A DNA stretch of 64,000 bases from Anaerolineae bacterium (GTDB taxonomy: Bacteria > Chloroflexota > Anaerolineae > Promineifilales > Promineifilaceae). Where the stretch lies: the NCBI GenBank assembly GCA_030425205.1, contig JAUIAP010000029.1:1-64000 (forward strand), in the 5' to 3' direction. Below are positions 23,908-33,758 of the stretch, piece after piece (position 1 is the first letter of the stretch; every line of letters begins with the position of its first letter). Below the pieces are notes generated by a model. The model searched no databases and was not told where the DNA came from. It saw only the letters and a list, made by a program, of their open reading frames with translations. Made by a program: the position numbers and the translations under genes.

Positions 23908-26037
23908 ATGCACAAACCATTTGACTCAATCATTCCCTGCTTTGGTTCTAGATTTACCGTATTGACCTTGCCCGCTGCTCGCCAATACCGCGTCCATCCG
24001 TTAGGCACCTTTCACTACTTCGATTGGCAAAAAACAGATAACGTCGGTATTAGCATCGGCACGTGTCCACAAATCATCACGAGTGAAACGGCACGGATTG
24101 GCGTGCGTGCCAACGGCGTGACGCGCATTCTGCCGTTTGCGGATGGCGAAACCTTTTTACATGTGCGACAGGAAATCTCAGCATTGACGACCAAATTTAG
24201 TGCCTCTGATCCAGTCTTAGGGTTGGACGTGGATGTGACATTTCGCTCCCTTTTCTATCCACAGAACATGCAATTTAGTGCCGCACCCTGCTATACGGTT
24301 GAAATTGAGGTAGGGGGAAGCGAGACGACCGAGGCCGAGATTATCTTTGGTTTGCCGCTCAGACAGCCCGAGCAAGTGTCAAATGGGTTTCGTTCCGTTG
24401 AAGCGATCAACTTTCCAGACGGCATCGACCACACAGGCATTGACGGGTTAACATTTGAGCAGACGATTTCGGCCGAAAATGCCCAACTCTCTATCGAAGA
24501 CGGTTACGCAACACTTCGCATAGTCAAGAGTGTTGCGTTGGGTAAAACCGAAAAGGTCACTATCTACCATGCAGGCTATATCGCCGAGCCGACCCTCAAC
24601 GTGCAGGGAACACCACGCAAATTTGGCTACACGGCGTTGTGGAAGGATTCGGCCGAAATTATCCGCTGGTACAAGCAAAACCAACCCCAGATCACCGCTA
24701 ACAGCCAATTCTTTGAATCGACAGTCACCGACGCAACGCTCCCACCCGAACTCAAACAGCTCATGGCCGCATCGTTCAAAGGCCTTGCCGCCAATGCGTG
24801 GTGGGGGACAGATGACTGGTTTACCGTGATGGAGATCGGTGCATACCACGCAACACTCGATGTCGATTACCAGTTGTGCCTCTTTTTCTTCCAATACTGG
24901 TCGCAACTTGTCGGCACAATGCTCGATCAATGGGCGAGCTACTACAAGAGCGGCAGTGGGTATATGGCGCACGACATCGGGCAACATCTCGAAGCGACGG
25001 GCAATCGTTATGGCGGGCCGGGCAGCGCGATGAAGGTGGAGGAAAATTGCAACTACATCTTGCTGCTTTGGCACTACTGGCAAGCGACGGGTGATGCGAC
25101 GATCTTTGCTGACAAGCAACAGCTCTTACGCGAACTGGTCGATTTTCTGATCGCGGCCGATACAAATGGCTCTGGTCTACCCAACCAGTTTTGTGACAAC
25201 ACCAACGACTGGGGCAGCACGCTGATCACGACATCTGAGGAGCAATCGTATCATGGCGTGCGTTTGGTCATGGCGTTTTCGGCAATGGCGGAAATTGCAA
25301 CGGGGTGGGGAGAAAGTGCATTGGCTCAACGCTGTCGCGCCCAAGCAGAACTGTGCAATCGCTCGCTTGAACAAGGTTGGCTGGGGGATCACTATCCAAT
25401 CTCGCTTGCTGATCCCGACTCCTTCCATCACTATTCGATGTGGACGACGCATGGCTTACTCTATCCATTGCGTGGCGGATTGGAAACGCCGATCGATCTA
25501 GAAAGGCTCAAAATTGACTTGATTAGCAGCACTGCACGCACGCTGCGCGAACACGGAACCGTGCACAGTTCGGCCGATATTCGCGGCTGGCAAACCCAGA
25601 ATCTCTGGCGTGACTGCATCGCTGCCTATCTCGGCATCGATCATACCCATCTACTGCGCCGCTATCTCGGACACGGCGAATACGTCAGCTATGAAGACAC
25701 CACAATCTTGGAAGTAGCCAATGAGTTGATGGTCGTTCCCGGCGCGACGGCCGACCATACACACGTGGGGGAAACGCATCCCGCGCCTATGGTTGATGGT
25801 CATCCACGTCCAGCCTGTGCATTTGGATTGCCTTACGCACTAGCAGGGATTGTCACTTCGCATAGTCAGGAGTTGAGCGCAAGCCCGATTAGCTTCCCAT
25901 TGCGAATTCCGTTGACACATTCGGCCGATTGGGAAACCAAACAGCTACAATGGCTTGAATGTACGCGCTCTATCCCTAACCAAGACAATGGGTACAAACC
26001 CGCCGTCGTCACCACAAGCATCGTAGGAGATCAATAG
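23908..26037 (+). CDS. Six-hairpin (alpha/alpha) glycosidase-like protein, GtaA/DUF4965-type
   Basis: 709 residues. The N-terminal ~240 residues are beta-rich. The C-terminal ~440 residues are helical with the pattern Val-Asp-Tyr-Gln-Leu, then Met-Ala-His-Asp-Ile-Gly-Gln, then Met-Lys-Val-Glu-Glu-Asn-Cys-Asn-Tyr. These resemble the conserved blocks of the six-hairpin domain in GtaA/DUF4965 and related glycoside hydrolase families (HDLG, VEE(S/N)). I see no signal peptide, so it probably acts on oligosaccharides inside the cell. Candidate catalytic acids are the Asp of His-Asp-Ile-Gly and the Glu-Glu pair. No ribosome site is obvious. GH52 or a related family is an alternative. Confidence 0.72.
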   Translation: MHKPFDSIIPCFGSRFTVLTLPAARQYRVHPLGTFHYFDWQKTDNVGISIGTCPQIITSETARIGVRANGVTRILPFADGETFLHVRQEISALTTKFSASDPVLGLDVDVTFRSLFYPQNMQFSAAPCYTVEIEVGGSETTEAEIIFGLPLRQPEQVSNGFRSVEAINFPDGIDHTGIDGLTFEQTISAENAQLSIEDGYATLRIVKSVALGKTEKVTIYHAGYIAEPTLNVQGTPRKFGYTALWKDSAEIIRWYKQNQPQITANSQFFESTVTDATLPPELKQLMAASFKGLAANAWWGTDDWFTVMEIGAYHATLDVDYQLCLFFFQYWSQLVGTMLDQWASYYKSGSGYMAHDIGQHLEATGNRYGGPGSAMKVEENCNYILLLWHYWQATGDATIFADKQQLLRELVDFLIAADTNGSGLPNQFCDNTNDWGSTLITTSEEQSYHGVRLVMAFSAMAEIATGWGESALAQRCRAQAELCNRSLEQGWLGDHYPISLADPDSFHHYSMWTTHGLLYPLRGGLETPIDLERLKIDLISSTARTLREHGTVHSSADIRGWQTQNLWRDCIAAYLGIDHTHLLRRYLGHGEYVSYEDTTILEVANELMVVPGATADHTHVGETHPAPMVDGHPRPACAFGLPYALAGIVTSHSQELSASPISFPLRIPLTHSADWETKQLQWLECTRSIPNQDNGYKPAVVTTSIVGDQ

Positions 26038-26068
26038 GTCTGGCTACCGCCCAGCGCACAGCACTCTC

Positions 26069-26074
26069 TATAAT
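26069..26074 (+). promoter_or_regulatory. TATAAT box giving a probably leaderless modA mRNA
   Basis: A perfect TATAAT ends 6 nt before the ATG at 26081, so transcription should start at or next to the start codon. No Shine-Dalgarno sequence is present, which fits a leaderless transcript. No clear -35 box is visible. Confidence 0.5.
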
Positions 26075-26080
26075 TAGCGC

Positions 26081-26860
26081 ATGACTTTCCCTATTTTGAC
26101 AAAAATCAAGGTGCTCGGCTTATTGCTCCTAATTTTATGGGCAACGGGCTGTGCGACAGAGTCACAAACCGTCACCGTGTTTGCCGCCTCCTCATTGACC
26201 GATGCGTTCAACGAATTGGCGACCGCCTATGAAGCTGAATATCCCGATGTGGACGTGTTGCTAAACTTTGCCAGTTCGTCTCAACTGGCGGCGCAACTGC
26301 GTGAGGGCATTGCAGGCGATGTTTTTGCGTCGGCCAATGCGGCACAAATGGAAGCCGTCATCGCGTCAGGGCGCATTGCGGAGGGGAGTTCGCAGACGTT
26401 TGCAACCAATCGGTTGATGATCATCGCGCCAAGCGACAACCCTGCCAACATTGACTCGCTGGAGGATTTGGCAAACCCTAACCTCAAGCTGATTTTGGCG
26501 GTGCAGGGAGTGCCAGTGCGCGAATATACCGATCAAATCGTGGCCACGATTCCAATTGCCAACTTTGCCGAAAATTTTTATGGCAACCTTGTGTCTGAGG
26601 AAGATAATGTGCGTGTTGTGGTCGCCAAAATCGCGTTGGGGGAGGCGGATGCGGGTATCGTCTATGTCTCTGATGTGACGGCCGACATCGCCGATCAGGT
26701 TGTAGAAATCACCATTCCCGACACCCAAAATATCGTCGCCACCTATCCGATTGCAGCACTGGCCGACGCAAAAAACCCCGAACAGGCACAACGATTTATC
26801 GAATTTGTACTCAGTTCAACGGGACAGACGATTATGGCACGCTGGGGCTTGGCGCAATGA
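26081..26860 (+). CDS. modA: Molybdate ABC transporter substrate-binding lipoprotein
   Basis: 259-residue solute-binding protein. A lipobox (Trp-Ala-Thr-Gly-Cys, lipid Cys near residue 23) follows the signal. The mature start Val-Phe-Ala-Ala-Ser-Ser-Leu-Thr-Asp-Ala-Phe-Asn-Glu-Leu is characteristic of ModA, as are the Ser-Ser pair (about residues 65-67) and the Gly-Asp-Val-Phe-Ala-Ser-Ala block. Tungstate or another oxyanion cannot be excluded. It overlaps modB by 4 bp (ATGA). Confidence 0.95.
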   Translation: MTFPILTKIKVLGLLLLILWATGCATESQTVTVFAASSLTDAFNELATAYEAEYPDVDVLLNFASSSQLAAQLREGIAGDVFASANAAQMEAVIASGRIAEGSSQTFATNRLMIIAPSDNPANIDSLEDLANPNLKLILAVQGVPVREYTDQIVATIPIANFAENFYGNLVSEEDNVRVVVAKIALGEADAGIVYVSDVTADIADQVVEITIPDTQNIVATYPIAALADAKNPEQAQRFIEFVLSSTGQTIMARWGLAQ

Positions 26861-27645
26861 AAACACGGATACAGGCTGCGTTCGCCGCATTGCTGGCGGG
26901 CGGTATGGCGTTTTTTCTGATCGTGCCGATCATTGCCCTTATCTGGCGGGCAATTCTGCTGGAAGGGGGGCTAACCGTTGAATCCACGTCGATTCTTTCC
27001 GCCGTGCTGCTTAGCTTGGGGACAACGGCCATCACTTTATTATTAAGTATAATCTTTGGCACGCCGCTGGCCTATTTTCTCGCCCGCTATGATTTCCCAC
27101 TCAAAAACTTTCTGACCACCTGCATAGAAATTCCCATCGTGATGCCACCCGTTGTCGCGGGTCTTGCGCTCCTTTCTGCATTCGGGAGACGCGGATTAAT
27201 CGGCCGATTCCTAGACAACATCAACATCAACATCACCTTCACGCTTACCGCCGTCGTGCTGGCCCAGCTATTTGTCTCCGCGCCCTTCTATATTCGTGCC
27301 GCACAAAGCCGCTTCGAGTCGCTGCCTCAAGAGTATGTCGATGCGGCGGCCGTCGATGGCGCAAATGGCTGGGTTACATTTTGGTATGTCATGCTGCCGC
27401 AGAGCACACAGGCACTCTTGGCTGGCCTGATTCTTAGTTGGGCGCGTGCGTTGGGCGAATTTGGCGCAACCATCCTCTTTGCAGGCAACTTTCAGGGACG
27501 TACCCAAACAATGCCCCTTTTGGTCTATGGCGCACTTGAACGCGATTTAGGCGTGACGTTTGTCACAGCCCTCATTTTGCTCGGACTGGCTGTCATCGCC
27601 TTCACGCTGACGCGCTACCTAACGCGACAAGCTGATGACGCATAG
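26857..27645 (+). CDS. modB: Molybdate ABC transporter permease
   Basis: 262-residue permease with about six membrane segments. The cytoplasmic EAA loop Glu-Tyr-Val-Asp-Ala-Ala-Ala-Val-Asp-Gly-Ala lies at about residues 158-168, and the Gly-Glu-Phe-Gly-Ala-Thr block typical of ModB at about 205-210. It overlaps modA by 4 bp. The expected ATPase gene modC does not follow: the next gene encodes a YitT-type protein. The ATPase must be elsewhere or shared with another transporter. Confidence 0.95.
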   Translation: MKTRIQAAFAALLAGGMAFFLIVPIIALIWRAILLEGGLTVESTSILSAVLLSLGTTAITLLLSIIFGTPLAYFLARYDFPLKNFLTTCIEIPIVMPPVVAGLALLSAFGRRGLIGRFLDNININITFTLTAVVLAQLFVSAPFYIRAAQSRFESLPQEYVDAAAVDGANGWVTFWYVMLPQSTQALLAGLILSWARALGEFGATILFAGNFQGRTQTMPLLVYGALERDLGVTFVTALILLGLAVIAFTLTRYLTRQADDA

Positions 27646-27775
27646 CGTCATGGCACACCGTTGCCACACAACCCAAACCGCCTGACACATCTTTGGCACA
27701 CGCCTTGCCCACGATTCATCCAACTGCTTGTTACACTTCCCCCTTCTGATCGAAAATCAGGAAAAGGGTAACAAC

Positions 27776-28699
27776 ATGACATTATTGACAAAATCACACG
27801 TTCTCACGCGCGTAAAATTTCCGAGTCGCGCCCAAATTGATAAAACAGTTCGCAGCAATGGACTGATGCTAATTGGCATTCTGATTGCCGCGTTTGGCTA
27901 TGCCGTTTTTCAAATCCCCCATCAAGTTTCGGCCGGTGGGATCGGCACCATTTCGCTGATCGTAAATAACTACGTCCCCCAATTGAGCATCGGTATGGCG
28001 TTCTGGCTGCTCAACATTCCCATGATCATATTGGGCTTTTTTACACTTGGCCGTTGGGCATTTGCGACACGCACCCTGATCGCCTCGACGCTGTTTTCAA
28101 TTGCAACCGACACGTTTGGGCTTTGGTTGCCCGACTTGGTTGGCTATTGGCCGCTGACTGACAACATGATCCTCAACGTGGTCTATGCAGGACTTCTGGG
28201 TGGTGTCGGCAGTGGCTTGATCTATAAATCGGGCGCATCGACAGGCGGAACGGGCGTTCTCGCCTTGATCGTGCAGGGTCGAACCGGCTTGCCATTGAGC
28301 GTTGCCTCCCTGCTAAACGACGGCGTGATTATCTTTAGCGCAGGTCTTGTGTTTGGTTGGGAAGCGGCACTCTATAGCTTCCTCATTCTCGTCACGTATG
28401 GGTACGCCAGCGATTTTGCGATGGAAGGACCCAGCAGCACGCGCACCGCAACGATTGTCACCAACAATCCAGAACGGGTTGCCAATGCACTGATGGCGAA
28501 GCTCAACAAAGGGGTCAGCTATTGGGAGATCACGGGTGGCTATACGGGGCAGAAACACTTTATGGTCACGACCACAATGTTGCGCTCACAAGTGGATGCC
28601 GTCCAGCGCACGATTGCTGAAGTAGACCAAGATGCGTTTGTGACGATTGGCATGAGCCAGAAAGCGTTAGGGCAGGGTTTTCGGCCGATTGCCCGCTAG
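27776..28699 (+). CDS. YitT family membrane protein
   Basis: 307-residue protein with about five membrane segments (about 30-190: 'Ala-Gly-Gly-Ile-Gly-Thr-Ile-Ser', 'Lys-Ser-Gly-Ala-Ser-Thr-Gly-Gly-Thr') and a C-terminal DUF2179-like soluble domain (about 220-300: Lys-Gly-Val-Ser-Tyr-Trp-Glu-Ile-Thr-Gly-Gly-Tyr-Thr). This is the YitT/DUF161 architecture; the function is not established. The ATG at 27776 follows AAAAGGG. It ends at a shared bidirectional terminator. Confidence 0.92.
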   Translation: MTLLTKSHVLTRVKFPSRAQIDKTVRSNGLMLIGILIAAFGYAVFQIPHQVSAGGIGTISLIVNNYVPQLSIGMAFWLLNIPMIILGFFTLGRWAFATRTLIASTLFSIATDTFGLWLPDLVGYWPLTDNMILNVVYAGLLGGVGSGLIYKSGASTGGTGVLALIVQGRTGLPLSVASLLNDGVIIFSAGLVFGWEAALYSFLILVTYGYASDFAMEGPSSTRTATIVTNNPERVANALMAKLNKGVSYWEITGGYTGQKHFMVTTTMLRSQVDAVQRTIAEVDQDAFVTIGMSQKALGQGFRPIAR

Positions 28700-28735
28700 T
28701 AGTCCAGTCGACAAAACTAAACAACCTGAATCAAT

Positions 28736-28770
28736 AAAAAAGCGCGTGCCAATGTCTGGCACGCGCTTTT
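28736..28770. terminator. Bidirectional intrinsic terminator
   Basis: Stem GCGCGTGCC / GGCACGCGC (28742-28766), A6 before and T4 after. It separates the convergent YitT gene and the minus-strand secreted-protein gene. Confidence 0.92.
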
Positions 28771-28790
28771 GTATAAGGGGGATAAAACTT

Positions 28791-29603
28791 CTACCCATAC
28801 CCATTGATGTGGCAAGGTGGGTCAACCCGCACATGGCTTAGTTCCCCGTCAAAGACCGCGCCTGTCGTCGGATCATACCCAATATAAATCGTCGTCGCGC
28901 TCGTATCGAGAATCGGTGTTACGAGTGGGGCATAGTTGGCACTGGTTTGCCAGCCATCGAGAAAGTGGCGAAATTTGCAAATTCCCGCATCGGTATAACA
29001 TTCATATTCACTGCGAAAGTTTGCCGTGCCGCCCGTCTTTTGCCAGGCTGATAGAGAAGATTGTCCGTCAACTGTGAACTGATTGGCGACATACTTGCTG
29101 CCTTCAGGTTGAAGCCCAAATTGAATGCTAGGATGATGGAACACGGGCGCAAAACTCGTTCCCGTTAACTGACCGGTCGCATCGGCATAGATTGGTTTGT
29201 TTGCCGTGAAAACACATTCACACTCGCCGGGAACAATCTCAAACAGCTCTACTTCAGGCCAGCGTTTAGCAATAATGGTGTTGGCCGTGTCGATCAAGTC
29301 GGGCAGCTCGCATTGGACATGCCCGCCGTTGAAAGTCGCCTCGGAACGCCCCAATATCACGTTGCCACGTGGCTTGCATGGCACAGAGAGCGTTGTGTTA
29401 GGCAACATTTCAACCGCTTCGCCGTTGCTGTCCCAATAGCCTAAAATCACGGTGAATTGGCCATGCACCGCATTTTTGTAAAAATCGACCTCTAAGTCCC
29501 AAGAGACCCATTCGGGTGCGGGTTGTGTTTGTGCGGCGGTTGGTTTCGGCCGAATCCATGCCACAATCGTCAGTAGTACGATCAGTAGTGCGAACTTTTT
29601 CAT
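28791..29603 (-). CDS. Secreted protein of unknown function
   Basis: 270 residues with a signal peptide (about 1-24, ending Pro-Thr-Ala-Ala-Gln). The mature part is beta-rich and has two Cys-pair areas (Glu-Cys-Glu-Cys near residue 130 and Cys-X6-Cys near 207-214) and a Cys close to the C-terminus, probably disulfides outside the cell. I recognise no family. It is divergent from the STAND-TPR gene, with about 170 bp between their starts that must contain both promoters. Confidence 0.75.
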   Translation of the reverse strand: MKKFALLIVLLTIVAWIRPKPTAAQTQPAPEWVSWDLEVDFYKNAVHGQFTVILGYWDSNGEAVEMLPNTTLSVPCKPRGNVILGRSEATFNGGHVQCELPDLIDTANTIIAKRWPEVELFEIVPGECECVFTANKPIYADATGQLTGTSFAPVFHHPSIQFGLQPEGSKYVANQFTVDGQSSLSAWQKTGGTANFRSEYECYTDAGICKFRHFLDGWQTSANYAPLVTPILDTSATTIYIGYDPTTGAVFDGELSHVRVDPPCHINGYG

Positions 29604-29775
29604 GTTTATCCCCTTGTATCGGAGAGGTCAATCAACGTGTCGCCAAAAATCGACTATGATCGCTCTCCATTCTTGTTCTCTGTGTTACGATACCATTGTA
29701 AACGATAAAACTTGCGAAAAGTCTCAACTTTTTAGCCTTTTGTCTCATTAAACGGACGAATAGGGGCGATTTCCG

Positions 29776-32331
29776 ATGAGCAATACAGTTGAAAAGCAAC
29801 TCAAAGTTGCCTTGAGGTATCTCGACCAACCAGAAAAGATCGCGGAACGCAGCGATCTTGCCACGCCGTTCTTCTTGGGATCGGCCGTGCAGCGCGGTGT
29901 TGCAACGGACAATTTGGGCGCGTTGTTGGCACGCGAGCTGATTGCGACGGCCGAAACGCTCTGGGGCGCAACGCCGCCACGCAATCGCGCCGAAGTTGAA
30001 GCGGTCTGGAATGACATTTTGCAAGAGCCAGACACAAATCGCTATCACTATTTAATCCTTGAACTGCGCTATCTAAATCGCTTCTTCCGACCGCGCACGT
30101 TGCAATCAATTTGGACGGAGTTCACCAAACAGTCGCGGGCAGAGTTTTATCGCGATGTCGATGCGGCGGTACGTGTCTTGGCCGAGCTGTTGATTGTGCG
30201 TTTGCGACCCATTGCGACGCGCGAGCAACCGCCCGAAGCACCACATCTAATCGGCCGAAAATCCGCACTCGACACCTGCCTACAAGCCGCGAGAAGTGGC
30301 AAATGTATTAACCTGATCGGTGCCGCCGGCATGGGCAAAACGAGTTTGGCGGCAGCCGTTGCCGCGCAATGGCAAAATGTCTTTTGGTTTACCGTCCCAA
30401 CCGCCGCTGATCGCCAGACTCAGCAGTTCATCGTTGCACTGGCCGACTTCTTACAGCAGCAAGTGCGTAGCCGTCTCTGGCGTGCGTTGGCGGCCAATGG
30501 CGGCACGCTGACCGACCTGCATTTGGCACGCACACTGGCCGCGCAAGATATGGCAGACCTCGCCGCCGCACCGCTGCTCTGCATCGACGAGTGCAACCGC
30601 TGGCAGGAGGGCAAGGCATGGATTGAGAGTCTGCAACTACACAGCGCGTTGCTGCTAATCGGGCAACAACCGCTATTTGATGTTGAGCAGACAGTCTTGC
30701 TCGAAGGGTTGAGCGTGCAAGAGGCGGCGCAGCTCTTTCACGATTCAAGCGTGCCGCTCAGCCAGTTGGTGCAGCAAACGGGCGGGAATCCGCGCCTATT
30801 GCGCTTGGCGAACGGGATTTTGGAGAGTGGGGGTAGCGTGGAGGGGCTACTTTCGGCCGAAAGTGATTACTCGCTTCTGCACATCAGCTTGCGCCAACTC
30901 CAACAATATCTCTCAACCTCTGAACAAAAACTGCTGCAAATTTTAGCCGTTTTTGAAGTCGCTGCCCCTGTCGATGCATTTGACGCGACGCTCATTGCGA
31001 CCATTCGCGCACACGGTTTGACCGACGCCACCGCCATCGGAACGGTTGCGCTGTTGCCCGCCGTGCGCGACATCTTGGTAGAACAGTCAACCGACGACCA
31101 CCATCTGATCGCGGCCCAAATCTGTCTTGAGCGTGGCGAATATACGCTCGCCGCGCACCATTTTTTGTGGGGAGATCGGCCGAAACTTGCCCTCCACTGT
31201 TGGTTTCCCCATCGCCAGCAGGAGATTCAGCGCGGTCAAGCTGCGCTCGCGCGTCGCATTTTTTCCACAATCGACCTGTCCAAACTGTCCAAACGCGACG
31301 TCAAGGCGGTGCGCCTGATTCGCGCCGAGCTCCACAAACTGCTGGGCGAGGCACGCGAAGGGGCGGATGAGCTGGCAACAAACCATAGCGACGATAGCGA
31401 ATTGGCACTGCTGGCGGCGACCTTGCGCGGCGAATTCTTGGCTGAATTGGGCTATCCTGACCGTGCGCTGACAACCTATGCCGATGGGGTGCAGACGACC
31501 GCGCGACTGCTCAACTCATTGGTTACCTTACACGTGCGCCAATCGCTTGTCGGTGTCAATCAACGCGACCTCACCAGCGCATGGCGCACGGCACAGTTCG
31601 CTCGCTACAACACGGAGCAGTTATACGGACTGGTGTTGGAACAGCGGGGGGATCTCGATGCCGCCTTCGACCACTATCAAACCGCCCTGACGATAGCGGA
31701 GCAGCTTAACCACGTCGCAGGTCTGACCGAGACGCATCGTGCGCTTGCCAAAGTCTACAACCTGCGCCAGCAAATTGATCAGGCGGTCAAACATGCCGAA
31801 ATTGCGATCGACCTGTGTGAACAGCGCGGCGATCTACTGGCCGCCCAGCGTATTCGCAGCAATTTGGCGGGCATCTATCTCAACAATCAACAGTTTGAAC
31901 GCGCAATTTCGGTTGGCAAGGAAGCGTTGGCATTTTTCCAACAGATGAACGCCCCAACCGCCATCGCTGGGACGGCGTGCAACGTTGCGGAGGCGAGTTT
32001 TGAGCTAGGGCGGGACGATGATGCACGACAGTATGCACTGCTGGCACTGCAACAAGAGGAACCGTTGGCGCAGCCGTATGCCCTCTACACGTTGGGACTT
32101 TTGGCGCAGCGCAATGGACAAATGGCGGAGGCGACCAAGTTGCTGCACGATTGCCAACAGATCGCCCAACGCAACGAAGACCGCTTTATTGAGGCGTATG
32201 CGTGGCTAAAATCGGCCGAAATCACCCACTCCCCGCAATCGGCGCAACAGGCAATCGATCTCTTCACCCAACTCGGCATCGACGCCATGACCAATGCCGC
32301 GACCGAGCTAAAATCACGACTTCTCGCTTAA
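29776..32331 (+). CDS. STAND-type ATPase with TPR repeats
   Basis: 851 residues. The N-terminal ~155 residues form a helical domain of unknown function. A STAND/NB-ARC-like ATPase follows: P-loop Gly-Ala-Ala-Gly-Met-Gly-Lys-Thr-Ser at about residues 181-189, and a Walker B-like Leu-Leu-Cys-Ile-Asp-Glu at about 268-273. It has a winged region, then TPR-like repeats from about residue 500 to the end. No DNA-binding domain is visible, unlike the two regulators at 47.6-53.3 kb. It may be a signalling hub or a defence-type sensor with its effector at the N-terminus. There is no partner gene next to it. Confidence 0.8.
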   Translation: MSNTVEKQLKVALRYLDQPEKIAERSDLATPFFLGSAVQRGVATDNLGALLARELIATAETLWGATPPRNRAEVEAVWNDILQEPDTNRYHYLILELRYLNRFFRPRTLQSIWTEFTKQSRAEFYRDVDAAVRVLAELLIVRLRPIATREQPPEAPHLIGRKSALDTCLQAARSGKCINLIGAAGMGKTSLAAAVAAQWQNVFWFTVPTAADRQTQQFIVALADFLQQQVRSRLWRALAANGGTLTDLHLARTLAAQDMADLAAAPLLCIDECNRWQEGKAWIESLQLHSALLLIGQQPLFDVEQTVLLEGLSVQEAAQLFHDSSVPLSQLVQQTGGNPRLLRLANGILESGGSVEGLLSAESDYSLLHISLRQLQQYLSTSEQKLLQILAVFEVAAPVDAFDATLIATIRAHGLTDATAIGTVALLPAVRDILVEQSTDDHHLIAAQICLERGEYTLAAHHFLWGDRPKLALHCWFPHRQQEIQRGQAALARRIFSTIDLSKLSKRDVKAVRLIRAELHKLLGEAREGADELATNHSDDSELALLAATLRGEFLAELGYPDRALTTYADGVQTTARLLNSLVTLHVRQSLVGVNQRDLTSAWRTAQFARYNTEQLYGLVLEQRGDLDAAFDHYQTALTIAEQLNHVAGLTETHRALAKVYNLRQQIDQAVKHAEIAIDLCEQRGDLLAAQRIRSNLAGIYLNNQQFERAISVGKEALAFFQQMNAPTAIAGTACNVAEASFELGRDDDARQYALLALQQEEPLAQPYALYTLGLLAQRNGQMAEATKLLHDCQQIAQRNEDRFIEAYAWLKSAEITHSPQSAQQAIDLFTQLGIDAMTNAATELKSRLLA

Positions 32332-32453
32332 AAGTCAACTTAATGCTGGCACATTGGTGCCACACTTTCCCCCAATTTCAAATTCAATGTATTTTTCACA
32401 CCTTGTGCGTGCATCTATGTGCAGATTACACACAAAAGGAACTTCACACAGTT

Positions 32454-33758
32454 ATGAAAAACGCATTGCAAACCACTACATTTCTGATCTTGGCACTGTT
32501 TACGACACTGCTACTGGCACGCCCCACGGCGGCAAACACCGATTCTCGCGTTATCGTCTCCGTTATCGATTCTGGGATCAATCCCTATCATGACTTTTTT
32601 AATGCGGGTGGCGAAATCTATGCGAATAGTGCGCCGAGCAGCGTCACCCCGGCCATTTTGAGCGAGCTAGGCATCGACAGTAATCATATTCTCACGCTGA
32701 CACGGACGGGGGACTTTTCGGCCGATTTTGCCGCAGACCAAGCGCTGTGGAGCCAAGTCAATGCGGGTGAACTGTACTGGTTTGCAGGAACCAACGTTCT
32801 CGCCATCTCATTTGCGCCCGGCAGCCGCATCATCATGCCCGACGATAGTGGCGACACGCACGGCGTCGGCACATCGGCCGCCGTTTTACGTGCCAATCCA
32901 GAGGCGATCATGCTCTTTGTCGAAGGCATTTCGGACACATCAGAAGCGTATGCCTTTAATCATCCCGCTGTAGACATCGTTTCAACCAGCTATGGCTTAC
33001 CCGGCAGCTTGCCCGTTCCCGACCATATCAACAACAGTTTTGTCGGTGTTGTGGAGCAGGGAAAACTACACTTTGGCGCGGCCGATAACAGCCCCGCAAC
33101 AGCCCCCCAAGATGGTACGGCTGGCCCATGGTGGAGCATTGGCGTGGCGGGCTTTGAGGAGCACAGCTCCGAAGGGCGACAACTTTCCAGCGGTACGCTG
33201 ATGGACTTTGTTGGCGACTTCACCCAAACGCTGCCCTACTGCGCCGACTGCGAATCAGGCCAACAAAGTGGTGTAGGCGGCACAAGTTTTGCAACCCCAC
33301 GCAGCGCGGGAACGGCCTCCAAAATCCTGCTCGAAACCCGTCGCGCATTGGGTCACACAGGCGGCATTGACACCAACGGCACACCCACAATGGCGGCTGG
33401 CAACGGACAATCTGTCACCAACTGGCAACTGCGCCGCGCCATGGAAGAGGCTGCCTACTTCCCATCAGTCTATGATTATGACCTGATTGGTGGTTTGCTT
33501 GATATGGCCGCACCCGTCCTTGACCCTGTCCCATGGGCAACAGTTGGCTGGGGTGTCATCACGCCCGACACTGAACATGAGGTCGTTGAGCAGGCGTTGG
33601 CACAACTCGGTATCGCTGGAACTGTGACACGCACAAAAGACTTCGCAACCTGTCAATTCATGAGCGTTTTGATGCAGGCACGCAAAGCCTATTGGGACAC
33701 GATCGTTGTGCCGAGTGAAAGCTGGATGTCATTCGACGATTCCTACATCAGTTGCTAA
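32454..33758 (+). CDS. Secreted subtilisin-like (S8) peptidase
   Basis: 434 residues with a signal peptide (about 1-27). The catalytic triad is visible: Asp in Ser-Val-Ile-Asp-Ser-Gly-Ile, His in Asp-Thr-His-Gly-Val-Gly-Thr, and Ser in Gly-Thr-Ser-Phe-Ala-Thr-Pro. The spacing between Asp and His (~100 residues) is long, and an extra cysteine pair (Cys-Ala-Asp-Cys) precedes the Ser. No propeptide of usual size separates signal and catalytic start. ATG 32454 follows AAAAGGAA. It lies 120 bp after the STAND gene. Confidence 0.85.
   Translation: MKNALQTTTFLILALFTTLLLARPTAANTDSRVIVSVIDSGINPYHDFFNAGGEIYANSAPSSVTPAILSELGIDSNHILTLTRTGDFSADFAADQALWSQVNAGELYWFAGTNVLAISFAPGSRIIMPDDSGDTHGVGTSAAVLRANPEAIMLFVEGISDTSEAYAFNHPAVDIVSTSYGLPGSLPVPDHINNSFVGVVEQGKLHFGAADNSPATAPQDGTAGPWWSIGVAGFEEHSSEGRQLSSGTLMDFVGDFTQTLPYCADCESGQQSGVGGTSFATPRSAGTASKILLETRRALGHTGGIDTNGTPTMAAGNGQSVTNWQLRRAMEEAAYFPSVYDYDLIGGLLDMAAPVLDPVPWATVGWGVITPDTEHEVVEQALAQLGIAGTVTRTKDFATCQFMSVLMQARKAYWDTIVVPSESWMSFDDSYISC

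Noticed and set aside
24448-25119. 223-codon open frame on the minus strand
   Set aside because: Lies fully inside the six-hairpin glycosidase gene, is rich in Arg, Cys and His as antisense frames are, and has no ribosome site. The plus-strand protein has recognisable blocks.
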